This document shows positions 1 through 5,880 of a DNA stretch of 5,889 nucleotides, piece by piece. Origin of the DNA: an uncultured Rhodospirillaceae bacterium. Lineage in GTDB: Bacteria > Pseudomonadota > Alphaproteobacteria > Rhodospirillales > UBA2165. The notes under the pieces are model-generated. The model saw nothing but the letters and a program-made list of their open reading frames with translations, made no database searches and was not told where the DNA came from. The DNA lies in assembly GCA_913054205.1 (NCBI GenBank), contig CAJXJM010000176.1, positions 1 through 5,889 on the forward strand, in the 5' to 3' direction. The stretch's first letter is position 1, and every line of letters begins with the position of its first letter. Both the position numbers and the translations under genes were made by a program.

Positions 1-791
1 ACGGCCTCGCGAACGGTTGGGCGACACACACAATAAGCATTAGTGAATACGCCAACATTTCGACCAAGCGACTCTGACCGGGCTTTTACCTGCTCATTCT
101 CAGCCTTAGCTGTGCTCATAGCTTGAATACCACGAAATAAGTAGTCTGCATTTCGGACGGCAAAGTCCAACCCTGGGCCAGATTGTCCCGCATTCATAAT
201 CAGCAGCCTTGGCTGGCTGACTGGTTTTGGTTTGGCCCTAACTTTTTTCAATTGAAAGAACCTTCCCTTAAAATCGAAAGGTTCGTCCTCCTGCCAGATT
301 TTACTGACAATCTCCAACCATTCCTGACCCAGTTCGTAGCGTCGATCATGTTCATCAAGACTGATGCCCATCATACCGAACTCTTCGGCATTCCAACCGC
401 AAACAATATTGATCCCAAACCGACCAGCGCCAATGTGATCAGCTGTCACCATTTGCTTGGCAGCAAAGACCGGATTTATCATGGCAACATGGAGTGTTGA
501 AAAGGCTATGATCCGTTTGGTAGCTGCTAGTAATCCTGCTGACCAAAGGAGCGTTTCAAACGACACGCCGTTGTGATCGTTTTCACCACCGTAACCAGCC
601 CAGCGGCCCAGCGGCAGCATAAATTCCAAACCCGCTTTATCTGCCATCTGGGCCAGGTCCAGATTATTCTGCCACGTCGGTTGCCATCGCTCTTTCACAT
701 TGGTGGCGGCAATTCCACCGGAGCAATTGGCGGCAAAAAGACCAATTTTAAAAACATTCTCAGACGTTTGCTCTATACTTTCTTCAATCAC
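1..791 (-). CDS. Luciferase-like flavin-dependent monooxygenase, RutA/SfnG branch (C-terminus outside window)
   Basis: The reverse strand is open from a GTG at 791 to the left edge, 263 codons without a stop. The protein is recognisable as a class C two-component flavin monooxygenase (TIM-barrel LLM fold) that would use reduced FMN from a separate reductase and O2. Landmarks are ANCSGG (residues 21-26), RWAGYGG (63-69), HVAMINP (101-107), GRFGINIVCGWN (123-134), RRYELGQEW (150-158) and MNAGQSGPG (199-207). By analogy with RutA, N128, R150/Y151 and S204 sit at FMN-binding positions. RutA opens the uracil ring and SfnG oxidises dimethyl sulfone; this sequence shares motifs with both, so the substrate cannot be named. 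The family is usually about 350-400 residues, so roughly a quarter to a third is missing. GTG is chosen because GGGAG (798-802) lies 6 bases upstream and a promoter fits just before it; no in-frame ATG lies nearby. No reductase gene is visible. Family is secure, substrate is not. Confidence 0.93.
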   Translation of the reverse strand, partial: MIEESIEQTSENVFKIGLFAANCSGGIAATNVKERWQPTWQNNLDLAQMADKAGLEFMLPLGRWAGYGGENDHNGVSFETLLWSAGLLAATKRIIAFSTLHVAMINPVFAAKQMVTADHIGAGRFGINIVCGWNAEEFGMMGISLDEHDRRYELGQEWLEIVSKIWQEDEPFDFKGRFFQLKKVRAKPKPVSQPRLLIMNAGQSGPGLDFAVRNADYLFRGIQAMSTAKAENEQVKARSESLGRNVGVFTNAYCVCRPTVREA

Positions 792-818
792 CCTAAACTC
801 CCGCGTCAAAAAAAGATT

Positions 819-846
819 ATTCTAATTAAAGTTCGCCTTGTGGCAA
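819..846 (-). promoter_or_regulatory. Sigma-70-like promoter of the monooxygenase gene
   Basis: Read on the minus strand, TTGCCA (846-841) and TAGAAT (824-819) each match the -35 and -10 consensus at five of six positions, with a 16-bp spacer. The predicted start of transcription, near 812, gives a leader of about 20 bases that holds the GGGAG ribosome binding site (802-798) 6 bases before the GTG start. The surrounding stretch is clearly richer in A+T than the flanking genes. The palindromic repeat at 868-943 lies directly upstream of the promoter. Confidence 0.55.
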
Positions 847-867
847 TATATTCAACGTCAAATTGAG

Positions 868-943
868 AATGTCCGCTTTGGGTCAAAAGCGGACACTATT
901 CAGACAGTGCCAATGAGTCCGCTATTAGCCAAAAGCGGACATT
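868..943. repeat. Two-hairpin palindromic repeat (copies 1 and 2 of the GTCCGCTTT family)
   Basis: Copy 1 pairs TGTCCGCTTT (870-879) with AAAGCGGACA (886-895) around a 6-base loop. Copy 2 pairs GTCCGCT (917-923) with AGCGGAC (934-940) around a 10-base loop. In addition the outermost arms of the pair, AATGTCCGCTTT (868-879) and AAAGCGGACATT (932-943), are a perfect 12-bp inverted repeat, and weaker symmetry continues outward to about 859 and 952. The whole can fold as two hairpins or one long cruciform, like the BIME elements made from paired REP sequences. It lies between the divergent monooxygenase and RND genes. There is no T-tract suggesting a terminator. Similar palindromes are, from memory, common between genes in Bradyrhizobium-like bacteria. 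Confidence 0.85.
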
Positions 944-1275
944 AGCAAATTTAACTAACGAACAACAATTATGCCTTTTGCTCACCTGCCGAATGAAGAC
1001 CGGTTCCGGGGTAGGCCGAGCGAATCGACGGCGAGGTGAAAATCCCAGGAGGGGCGCGTCTGAATGGCAAAAAATCAGGGCAAATGGTCTTCCAGACCAG
1101 GGCCGATCTCCAAAATTAGGCCATCGGATGGCTGCCGAAAGGCTGCATTTCCCATGGAGGTGGAATAGTGGTACGATTTTTCTGAATTTGCATGTCATCC
1201 GGGGAATGTCAATTCAGACGGGCAGGCGGCGATCCGACTCTGGTGGTCGACGATAACTTTCACCCCTCTGGAAAA

Positions 1276-1296
1276 GTGTACACACCATCAGCTGAT
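1276..1296. promoter_or_regulatory. Two adjacent perfect palindromes, possible operator
   Basis: GTGTACAC (1276-1283) and ATCAGCTGAT (1287-1296) are perfect palindromes three bases apart, ending 47 bases before the RND start codon. Their centres are about 12 bp apart, close to one helical turn, which would suit a dimeric regulator binding on one face of the DNA. The regulator is unknown and no regulatory gene is in the window. Perfect 8- and 10-bp palindromes also arise by chance, so this is a weak call. Confidence 0.3.
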
Positions 1297-1303
1297 ACCA
1301 TTG

Positions 1304-1338
1304 TTCCCCTGGCGGATTCGGCATTGCTCAAAGGGGAA
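1304..1338 (+). promoter_or_regulatory. Possible ribosome-binding-site-masking hairpin ahead of the RND gene
   Basis: TTCCCCT (1304-1310) is exactly complementary to AGGGGAA (1332-1338), which contains the ribosome binding site of the RND gene (AAGGGGA, 1331-1337, six bases before the ATG at 1344). Pairing would give a 7-bp stem, mostly G-C, with a 21-base loop, hiding the site from the ribosome. This could set a low basal level of translation of a large membrane protein or respond to a factor binding the leader. It is seen only as complementarity. Confidence 0.35.
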
Positions 1339-1343
1339 ACTTC

Positions 1344-3851
1344 ATGACGTCTCGTACCGTGCAGGCTTATGACACTCTGCTCCACAATCCTAAGTTAGTT
1401 CTGATCGTACTGCTCTCAATTCTGGTTTTCTTCGGCTATCATGCAAAAGACTTCAAGTTGGATGCATCGGCCGACTCCTTGTTGCTGGAAGACGACGCGG
1501 ACCTCAAGGTGTTCCGGAATATCCACGAGCGATACCCGAGCAGCGACTTACTCGTTGTGACCTACACGCCTGACGAAAATCTCTTCTCCGACCAAGCATT
1601 AGAGCCTTTGAAAAAACTCCGTGGAGAACTTAAGAAAGTCACCAGCGTGGACACGGTGTTCACAATACTCGATGCCCCCCTATTCAATAGCTCGGATACT
1701 GATATTCAGGAAATGGTCGAAAATATGCCGAGCCTGGAGAAACCCGGTATCGACCGGGCCAGGGCTAAGAAGGAACTGATCAATAGCCCGATTTACCGCG
1801 ATCTCATTGTCAGCAGCGATGGTCGAACCGCGGCGCTGCTGCTGTCATTGGTCGAGAATGAAAAGTTCAACCGCTTGCTCAAGTCGCGCGACGATTTACG
1901 CGCGAAAAGGCGGCAGACCGGTTTGTCGTCCGAAGAGACACAATCTTTGAAACGCATCACCGCTGACTACGATCAGGTAGATGAAGCGAGAAGCGCGCAA
2001 CGTCACCGCGACATCGCCCGCATCAGAGATATTATCGCGCCCTACCGCCAGCATGGCGTTCTCCATCTCGGCGGTTTGCCGATGATCACCGACGACATGG
2101 TGACATTTGTGCGCAACGACTTGATCGTCTTCGGCGGCGGTGTTCTTGCCTTTCTGATCATTATTCTCACCGCCATTTTCCGGAAAATGCGTTGGATCGC
2201 TCTGCCTCTGCTTAGCTGCTTTTACTCCGCATCAATCATGATCGGCATCCTTGGATTGATCGGCTGGAAAGTCACCGTCATTTCGTCAAATTTTTTGGCT
2301 CTCATGCTGATCATCACAATTTCGATGAACATTCATTTGATTGTGCGCTATCTGCAGCTCCATCGGGATCATCCTGATGACGATCAGCTGGCGCTGGTCC
2401 GCACCACAATCCATAAGATGGTGAGGCCCTGTCTCTACACCGCGCTGACGACCATTATTGGATTTGGCTCTCTGGTCGTGAGCGACATCAAGCCGGTCAT
2501 CGACTTCGGCTGGATGATGAGCGCCGGATTGGCAGTGACGTTTGCCACCGCGTTTCTGCTGTTCCCTACATTGCTGCTGGTCATGGGAAAAGACGAAGCC
2601 AAAGCCACCGTCGATAACGACCGGTTTCCTGTACCCGGTTATCTGGCCCGTATGACCGAGTTTCATGGCAAAAAGATCCTGGTGTTGGCGGTCGTTTTAA
2701 CGTTCGTGAGCGTGGCGGGAATTTCCCAGCTGCGGGTCGAGAACAGCTTCATCAACTATTTCAGTGAAGACACCGAAATTTATCAGGGTCTCAAGTTCAT
2801 CGATGAAAAGCTCGGCGGTACGACGCCTTTGGAAATACTGATAAAGCTCGAGAATGATGCGGAAGAATTGACGCCCGAAGACCTCAAGGAAATGACGCCG
2901 GAAGAGATTCAGGAAGAACGCGAATTCTTGGCGCAGCTTCGCAGCAAACCTGAATTATGGTTCAACCCGACCAAGGTCGAGTTGATAAAAAAAGCCCACG
3001 ACTATCTCGACGGATTGCCCGAAATCGGCAAGGTGCTCTCGTTCGCTTCATCGGTGCGGGTTGCCGAAGCCTTTGCCGAAAAAAAGCTGGACGGAATGGA
3101 ACTGGCACTCCTGTATACCAAGCTTCCCGCCGCGGTTAAAAAAAACCTCATCGAACCTTTTGTCTCGATCAAAAACAACGAAATACGGCTGATTGCGCGG
3201 GTTTTGGATACGACACCCGATCTGCGCCGTAAAGAGTTGCTGGAGAAGGTGCGCCGGAACCTGTTGAAGAAAGACGGATTAAAGCAGCTCGCCGACTTTA
3301 AGCCGCTGATCAAGGACGTGACCGTGAGTGGACTGCTCGTGCTTTACAACAACATGCTTCAGAGCTTGTTTGCATCGCAAATCAAGACCATCGGTGTGGT
3401 GATGCTGGGTATTGCGATCATGTTCTTGATTTTGTTCCGGTCAATCACCTTATCAATTATCGGCATTCTGCCGAACGTGTTGGGTGCAGCAGTGGTTTTG
3501 GGTGCGATGGGATGGTCGAAAATTCCTATGGACATGATGACCATTACGATTGCTGCTATCACCATCGGTATCGCCGTCGACAATGGCATTCACTACATCT
3601 ACCGCTTCAGAGAAGAATACGCCCTTTCGCACGACTATGTGGAGACTTTGCACATTTGCCATTCCAATATCGGTAAAGCTGTGTTCTACACGACCACGAC
3701 CGTCATCTTCGGATTCTCCATCTTGATGATGTCCAACTTCATCCCGACGATCATTTTTGGCGTGTTAACTGGAGCGGCAATGTTCATCGCCCTTTTGGCA
3801 GCACTCACGGTGCTACCAAAGCTGATTTTGCTGTGGAAACCATTCGGCTGA
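1344..3851 (+). CDS. RND-superfamily exporter, COG1033/MMPL type (HpnN-like), 835 residues
   Basis: This is an inner-membrane proton-driven exporter of the branch containing MMPL and hopanoid-exporter HpnN proteins, which generally move lipids or hydrophobic compounds toward the outer envelope. The usual duplicated layout is visible. TM1 (about 17-35) is followed by a periplasmic loop opening with LDASADSLLLEDD (39-51), then five helices between 258 and 412. TM7 (443-462) precedes a second periplasmic domain with a charged stretch (503-545), and five helices between 678 and 828 complete twelve. The second-half motif IGIAVDNGIHYIYRFREE (741-758) carries the expected acidic residue D746 of the RND proton relay; the first-half counterpart ISMNIHLIVRY (326-336) has N329 instead. 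Length is normal for the family. The ATG has AAGGGGA six bases upstream. The MlaD-type gene 298 bases downstream on the same strand supports a lipid-trafficking role. Substrate is unknown; hopanoid export is possible but no hopanoid genes are present. Confidence 0.92.
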   Translation: MTSRTVQAYDTLLHNPKLVLIVLLSILVFFGYHAKDFKLDASADSLLLEDDADLKVFRNIHERYPSSDLLVVTYTPDENLFSDQALEPLKKLRGELKKVTSVDTVFTILDAPLFNSSDTDIQEMVENMPSLEKPGIDRARAKKELINSPIYRDLIVSSDGRTAALLLSLVENEKFNRLLKSRDDLRAKRRQTGLSSEETQSLKRITADYDQVDEARSAQRHRDIARIRDIIAPYRQHGVLHLGGLPMITDDMVTFVRNDLIVFGGGVLAFLIIILTAIFRKMRWIALPLLSCFYSASIMIGILGLIGWKVTVISSNFLALMLIITISMNIHLIVRYLQLHRDHPDDDQLALVRTTIHKMVRPCLYTALTTIIGFGSLVVSDIKPVIDFGWMMSAGLAVTFATAFLLFPTLLLVMGKDEAKATVDNDRFPVPGYLARMTEFHGKKILVLAVVLTFVSVAGISQLRVENSFINYFSEDTEIYQGLKFIDEKLGGTTPLEILIKLENDAEELTPEDLKEMTPEEIQEEREFLAQLRSKPELWFNPTKVELIKKAHDYLDGLPEIGKVLSFASSVRVAEAFAEKKLDGMELALLYTKLPAAVKKNLIEPFVSIKNNEIRLIARVLDTTPDLRRKELLEKVRRNLLKKDGLKQLADFKPLIKDVTVSGLLVLYNNMLQSLFASQIKTIGVVMLGIAIMFLILFRSITLSIIGILPNVLGAAVVLGAMGWSKIPMDMMTITIAAITIGIAVDNGIHYIYRFREEYALSHDYVETLHICHSNIGKAVFYTTTTVIFGFSILMMSNFIPTIIFGVLTGAAMFIALLAALTVLPKLILLWKPFG

Positions 3852-3871
3852 TGCCGGATCAAGCTCCGGCA
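3852..3871 (+). terminator. GC-rich hairpin directly after the RND stop codon
   Basis: TGCCGGA (3852-3858) pairs perfectly with TCCGGCA (3865-3871) around a 6-base loop, beginning one base after the RND stop. It is followed by more G+C-rich sequence and no T-tract, so it is not a classic intrinsic terminator. It could instead stabilise the 3' end of the exporter message or attenuate transcription into the MCE gene. Confidence 0.35.
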
Positions 3872-4149
3872 GGCGGGCGCTCGCCGACGGCGACGACTAT
3901 GAGGCCTGGACACTTGACTAAGCTGGGAATAAAGTCTCACGGGATGAAATTTGTCATTCTATTCGTTTCTCCAAATTAATTTATACAGGACGGTTTCCTC
4001 GGATGAATTAAGAAGCTGGAAAAATCGTGACCGGGATCTTTTCGCTAGCAGTGCCCCTGCTGCTCGTCGGTAAAGGCAATGCCAATCAGGCGAAGCGGAG
4101 GAAATAACGAATATACCGGCAAAGTTCGAAATGAAGATGAGGGCTTCGA
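3872..4149 (+). other. Intergenic stretch between RND and MCE genes with doubtful small frames
   Basis: No established gene is found here. Two small plus-strand frames deserve mention. One starts at an ATG overlapping the RND stop (TGATG, 3849-3853) and runs 42 codons to a TAA at 3977-3979, ending MKFVILFVSPN. The other runs from GTG 4027 to TAA 4105-4107 and encodes 26 residues with a hydrophobic core (IFSLAVPLLLVG) and a basic tail, like a clipped signal peptide; it has no clear ribosome binding site. They may be chance or remains of a lost secreted-protein gene. The segment near 3971-3986 is A+T-rich and could hold a weak promoter; TTGTCA at 3951-3956 is a fair -35 but no -10 is well spaced. 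Confidence 0.4.
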
Positions 4150-4620
4150 ATGAGTAAGAATCCAGCGGAAATAGCCCTGAGCGCCGTGGTATTACTGGTC
4201 GCCTTTGCATTCCTCTATATTTTCATCACCACCGCCGAGGTGGGAACCGTCCAAGGGTACGGCGTGAAAGCGATATTCACCAAGGTCGGCGGATTGCAGC
4301 CCGGCAGCGACGTGAAGATTAGCGGCGTTAAAATCGGAACCGTCACGCAACAGGTTTTGGATCCGGTAAACTACGGAGTCGTCGTCACCCTGACCATCAA
4401 ATCGGGCATCAAGGTGCCGGAGGACACGGTGGCGACTATCCGCAGCGAAGGGCAGTTCGGCGGCAAGTACTTGCGGCTTGAGCCAGGAAAATCAAAAAAG
4501 AGCTTGGCCGCCGGCGCCACTATCGACAAGACCGAGGACTACAGATCGCTCGAAGATCAAGTAGGCAAGATTTTTTTCGGGGCCACTGGCCGCGACCATG
4601 ATGGCGGCGGAACGAAGTAA
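4150..4620 (+). CDS. MlaD-type MCE-domain lipid transport protein, 156 residues
   Basis: MlaD-family proteins are anchored in the inner membrane by one N-terminal helix and form hexameric rings in the periplasm that pass phospholipids through a central pore, normally with MlaE permease, MlaF ATPase, MlaB and the carrier MlaC. Here residues 7-27 form the anchor, 37-114 the MCE barrel with GGLQPGSDVKISGVKIGTV (47-65), and EGQFGGKYL (100-108) matches the E. coli pore-loop segment SGLLGEQYL. SLEDQVGKIFFG (133-144) is the conserved C-terminal helix region. The length matches single-domain MlaD (about 150-180). The ATG is preceded by GAGGG (4139-4143) at a 6-base spacing. The gene follows the RND exporter on the same strand after 298 bases. 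No MlaE, MlaF, MlaB or MlaC is visible in the window, so this may be an orphan copy working with the RND protein. Family assignment is firm; the pathway is inferred. The symbol mlaD is withheld because the Mla operon is absent. Confidence 0.9.
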   Translation: MSKNPAEIALSAVVLLVAFAFLYIFITTAEVGTVQGYGVKAIFTKVGGLQPGSDVKISGVKIGTVTQQVLDPVNYGVVVTLTIKSGIKVPEDTVATIRSEGQFGGKYLRLEPGKSKKSLAAGATIDKTEDYRSLEDQVGKIFFGATGRDHDGGGTK

Positions 4621-4641
4621 CTGGGCAGCGGAAAATGCGCA

Positions 4642-4672
4642 AATGTCTGCTTTCAGGGGTAGAGCGGACATT
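4642..4672. repeat. Palindromic repeat, copy 3
   Basis: AATGTCTGCT (4642-4651) pairs with AGCGGACATT (4663-4672), ten base pairs with a single G-T wobble, around an 11-base loop. The arms match those of copies 1 and 2 (868-943). It starts 22 bases after the MCE stop and ends 87 bases before the MetE-like start, so it may help end the MCE transcript, although only a TTAAAA stretch rather than a T-tract follows on the plus strand. Confidence 0.8.
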
Positions 4673-4720
4673 AAAATCCCGTCATCTAATGTCAACTTGC
4701 TGTCTGGCGACAAAGTTCCA

Positions 4721-4759
4721 ATGCGATTTCAAATAAATCGCGCTTATACTGCGGTTTGA
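4721..4759 (+). promoter_or_regulatory. Start region of the MetE-like gene: -10-like box, dyad and 12-codon upstream frame
   Basis: TATACT (4745-4750) matches the -10 consensus at five of six positions; the best -35 at normal spacing (ATGCGA, 4721-4726, 18-bp spacer) is poor. Transcription would begin near 4757, giving an almost leaderless message. GCGATTT (4723-4729) and AAATCGC (4735-4741) form a perfect 7-bp dyad with a 5-base gap, ending just upstream of the -10-like box where a repressor or activator could sit. Independently, an ATG at 4721 opens 12 codons ending in a TGA (4757-4759) that overlaps the MetE-like ATG as TGATG, a layout typical of translational coupling. The leaderless and coupled readings exclude each other for any one transcript. 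Confidence 0.4.
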
Positions 4760-5880
4760 TGGAAAGCATTGAAATCAAAGCCCGCGCAGAAACGGTTGGC
4801 AGCCTATTGCGGCCGCCAGCTTTACTAAAGGCTCGCACAACGTTCGCTGGGGGGCACCTTCCCATCGCGGAGTTAAAGGCCATCGAAGATCAGGCCGTTG
4901 ACGAAGCTTTGGCGCTCCAAGAAGAAGTGGGACTCAAGGTCGTCACCGACGGTGAGATGCGGCGACTTTCCTTTCAAAGCCAAATGACCGAGGCGGTGGA
5001 AGGATTCGGCAACGTAAGTCTCGATACTTTTACCTGGGGTGATTGGCATAACGACGACGCGATTGGCCACCAGCAAAATGAAAGACCCACAAATATTGGT
5101 ATAACTGGCAAATTGCGACGTCAAAGATCTCTTTCGACCGAAGAATTTGTATATCTCCGAGATAGAACGGACCGTATCGTAAAAGTGACGCTGCCGAGCC
5201 CCAGCCTGTTTGTCAATTTCTGGTCGCCAGCACATCCGCCCGATGCATACCGGTCGCTGGATGCTTTTCTCGCCGATGTCGTCGCGATCTTGCGCGAAGA
5301 GATATGCGAGTTGATCCAGCTTGGCGCACGTTACATCCAGATTGATGCGCCACATTATCCTCTTTTACTAGACCCTGCGACACGGGCGTTTTACGAATCG
5401 CGAGGCTGGACAATGACCGAGTGGCTCGATCGCGGCATCGAACTCGACAACAGTGTCATGTCGGACTTTTCAGATATAACCTTTGGGATGCACTTGTGTA
5501 GGGGCAATCAAGGCGGCCGCTGGTTGGTTGAAGGTGGATACGAGCCCATCGCTGAGGCAATATTCAAAAAGGTCAGCGCAACGCGCTTGCTTCTCGAATA
5601 CGATGATGTCCGGTCGGGCTCTTTCGAGCCATTACGCCATATATCCGAAAATAAGACGATCGTGCTGGGGCTCATCTCGACTAAGCGGCCAGAGATCGAA
5701 TCCGTTGAAGAACTTCTCCAGCGAATCGAGGAGGCCCAAAGATACGTTCCTCTAGAACGCCTTGCACTGAGTCCCCAGTGCGGATTTTCAACGTCTATAC
5801 TCGGGTCGCCTTTGTCCTTCGCCGATCAAAAATGCAAACTGGAGCTCGTCAGTGAAGTGGCGCGTCGTGTTTGGGACTGA
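4759..5880 (+). CDS. MetE C-terminal-domain (cobalamin-independent methionine synthase-like) methyl/alkyltransferase, 373 residues
   Basis: The protein is a TIM-barrel zinc enzyme of the MetE catalytic-domain family, which activates a thiol on zinc for alkyl transfer. It starts AETVGSLLRP (10-19), equivalent to the entry into the MetE catalytic half. It has VVTDGEMRR (61-69), YIQIDAP (192-198) with the conserved substrate-site aspartate D196, MHLCRGNQGG (244-253), LLLEYDD (277-283) and LSPQCGF (337-343). The expected zinc ligands H245, C247, E280 and C341 are all present. The N-terminal half of full MetE (about 750 residues) is absent, so it is a single-domain member like archaeal core MetE enzymes and the epoxyalkane:CoM transferase XecA (also about 375 residues). 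True methionine synthesis is therefore possible but not shown. ATG 4759 is preferred; the TTG one codon earlier would add one residue, and neither has a good ribosome binding site. Its stop shares its last base with a fourth palindromic repeat. Confidence 0.92.
   Translation: MESIEIKARAETVGSLLRPPALLKARTTFAGGHLPIAELKAIEDQAVDEALALQEEVGLKVVTDGEMRRLSFQSQMTEAVEGFGNVSLDTFTWGDWHNDDAIGHQQNERPTNIGITGKLRRQRSLSTEEFVYLRDRTDRIVKVTLPSPSLFVNFWSPAHPPDAYRSLDAFLADVVAILREEICELIQLGARYIQIDAPHYPLLLDPATRAFYESRGWTMTEWLDRGIELDNSVMSDFSDITFGMHLCRGNQGGRWLVEGGYEPIAEAIFKKVSATRLLLEYDDVRSGSFEPLRHISENKTIVLGLISTKRPEIESVEELLQRIEEAQRYVPLERLALSPQCGFSTSILGSPLSFADQKCKLELVSEVARRVWD

Larger units (their letters stand above)
944..1343. 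other. Gene-poor interval before the RND exporter gene
   Basis: No convincing gene is present in these 400 bases. Frames on both strands that stay open for about 90-100 codons (978-1256 plus, 896-1198 minus) have no recognisable domain, are rich in Arg/Gly or low-complexity residues, and the minus one runs into the palindromic repeat. Short inverted repeats are present: TGGTCT/AGACCA (1085-1090 with 1094-1099) and CCGAT/ATCGG (1103-1107 with 1123-1127). No strong promoter for the RND gene stands out; TTGCAT at 1188-1193 lacks a good -10 partner. The final 70 bases hold the palindromes listed separately. Confidence 0.6.

Noticed and set aside
183..866. Plus-strand frames opposite the monooxygenase
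   Set aside because: The minus strand encodes a conserved flavin monooxygenase across this region, so these are antisense shadows.
1010..1110. Cobalamin-riboswitch-like string GGTGAAAATCCC near 1034
   Set aside because: One core-like string matches, but the B12-box consensus at the proper distance and the other conserved junctions are not visible, and the downstream gene has no cobalamin link.
1169..1193. Sigma-54-like promoter (TGGTACG ... TTGC)
   Set aside because: The GG and GC elements are about 18 bases apart instead of about 10, so the spacing does not fit.
896..1256. Opposing open frames of about 90-100 codons (978-1256 plus, 896-1198 minus)
   Set aside because: No recognisable domain, Arg/Gly-rich or low-complexity composition, no good ribosome binding site, and the minus frame reads into the palindromic repeat.
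1240..1285. Possible insertion-sequence end (IS21-like string around CGATAACTTTCACCCC)
   Set aside because: It only vaguely recalls such ends; no matching inverted terminal repeat, target duplication or transposase remnant was found in the window.
2286..3940. Several minus-strand and alternate plus-strand frames inside the RND gene
   Set aside because: They overlap a long, clearly conserved coding sequence and show His/Arg-rich shadow composition typical of antisense frames.
3981..4075. Frame with a faint rhodanese-like string (SSDELRSWKNRDRDL)
   Set aside because: About 30 residues, no active-site cysteine loop, no start codon with a ribosome binding site; likely coincidence.
4492..5755. 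Alternate frames across the MCE and MetE-like genes
   Set aside because: They are shadows of the real genes; the one at 4492-4713 owes part of its sequence to the palindromic repeat.
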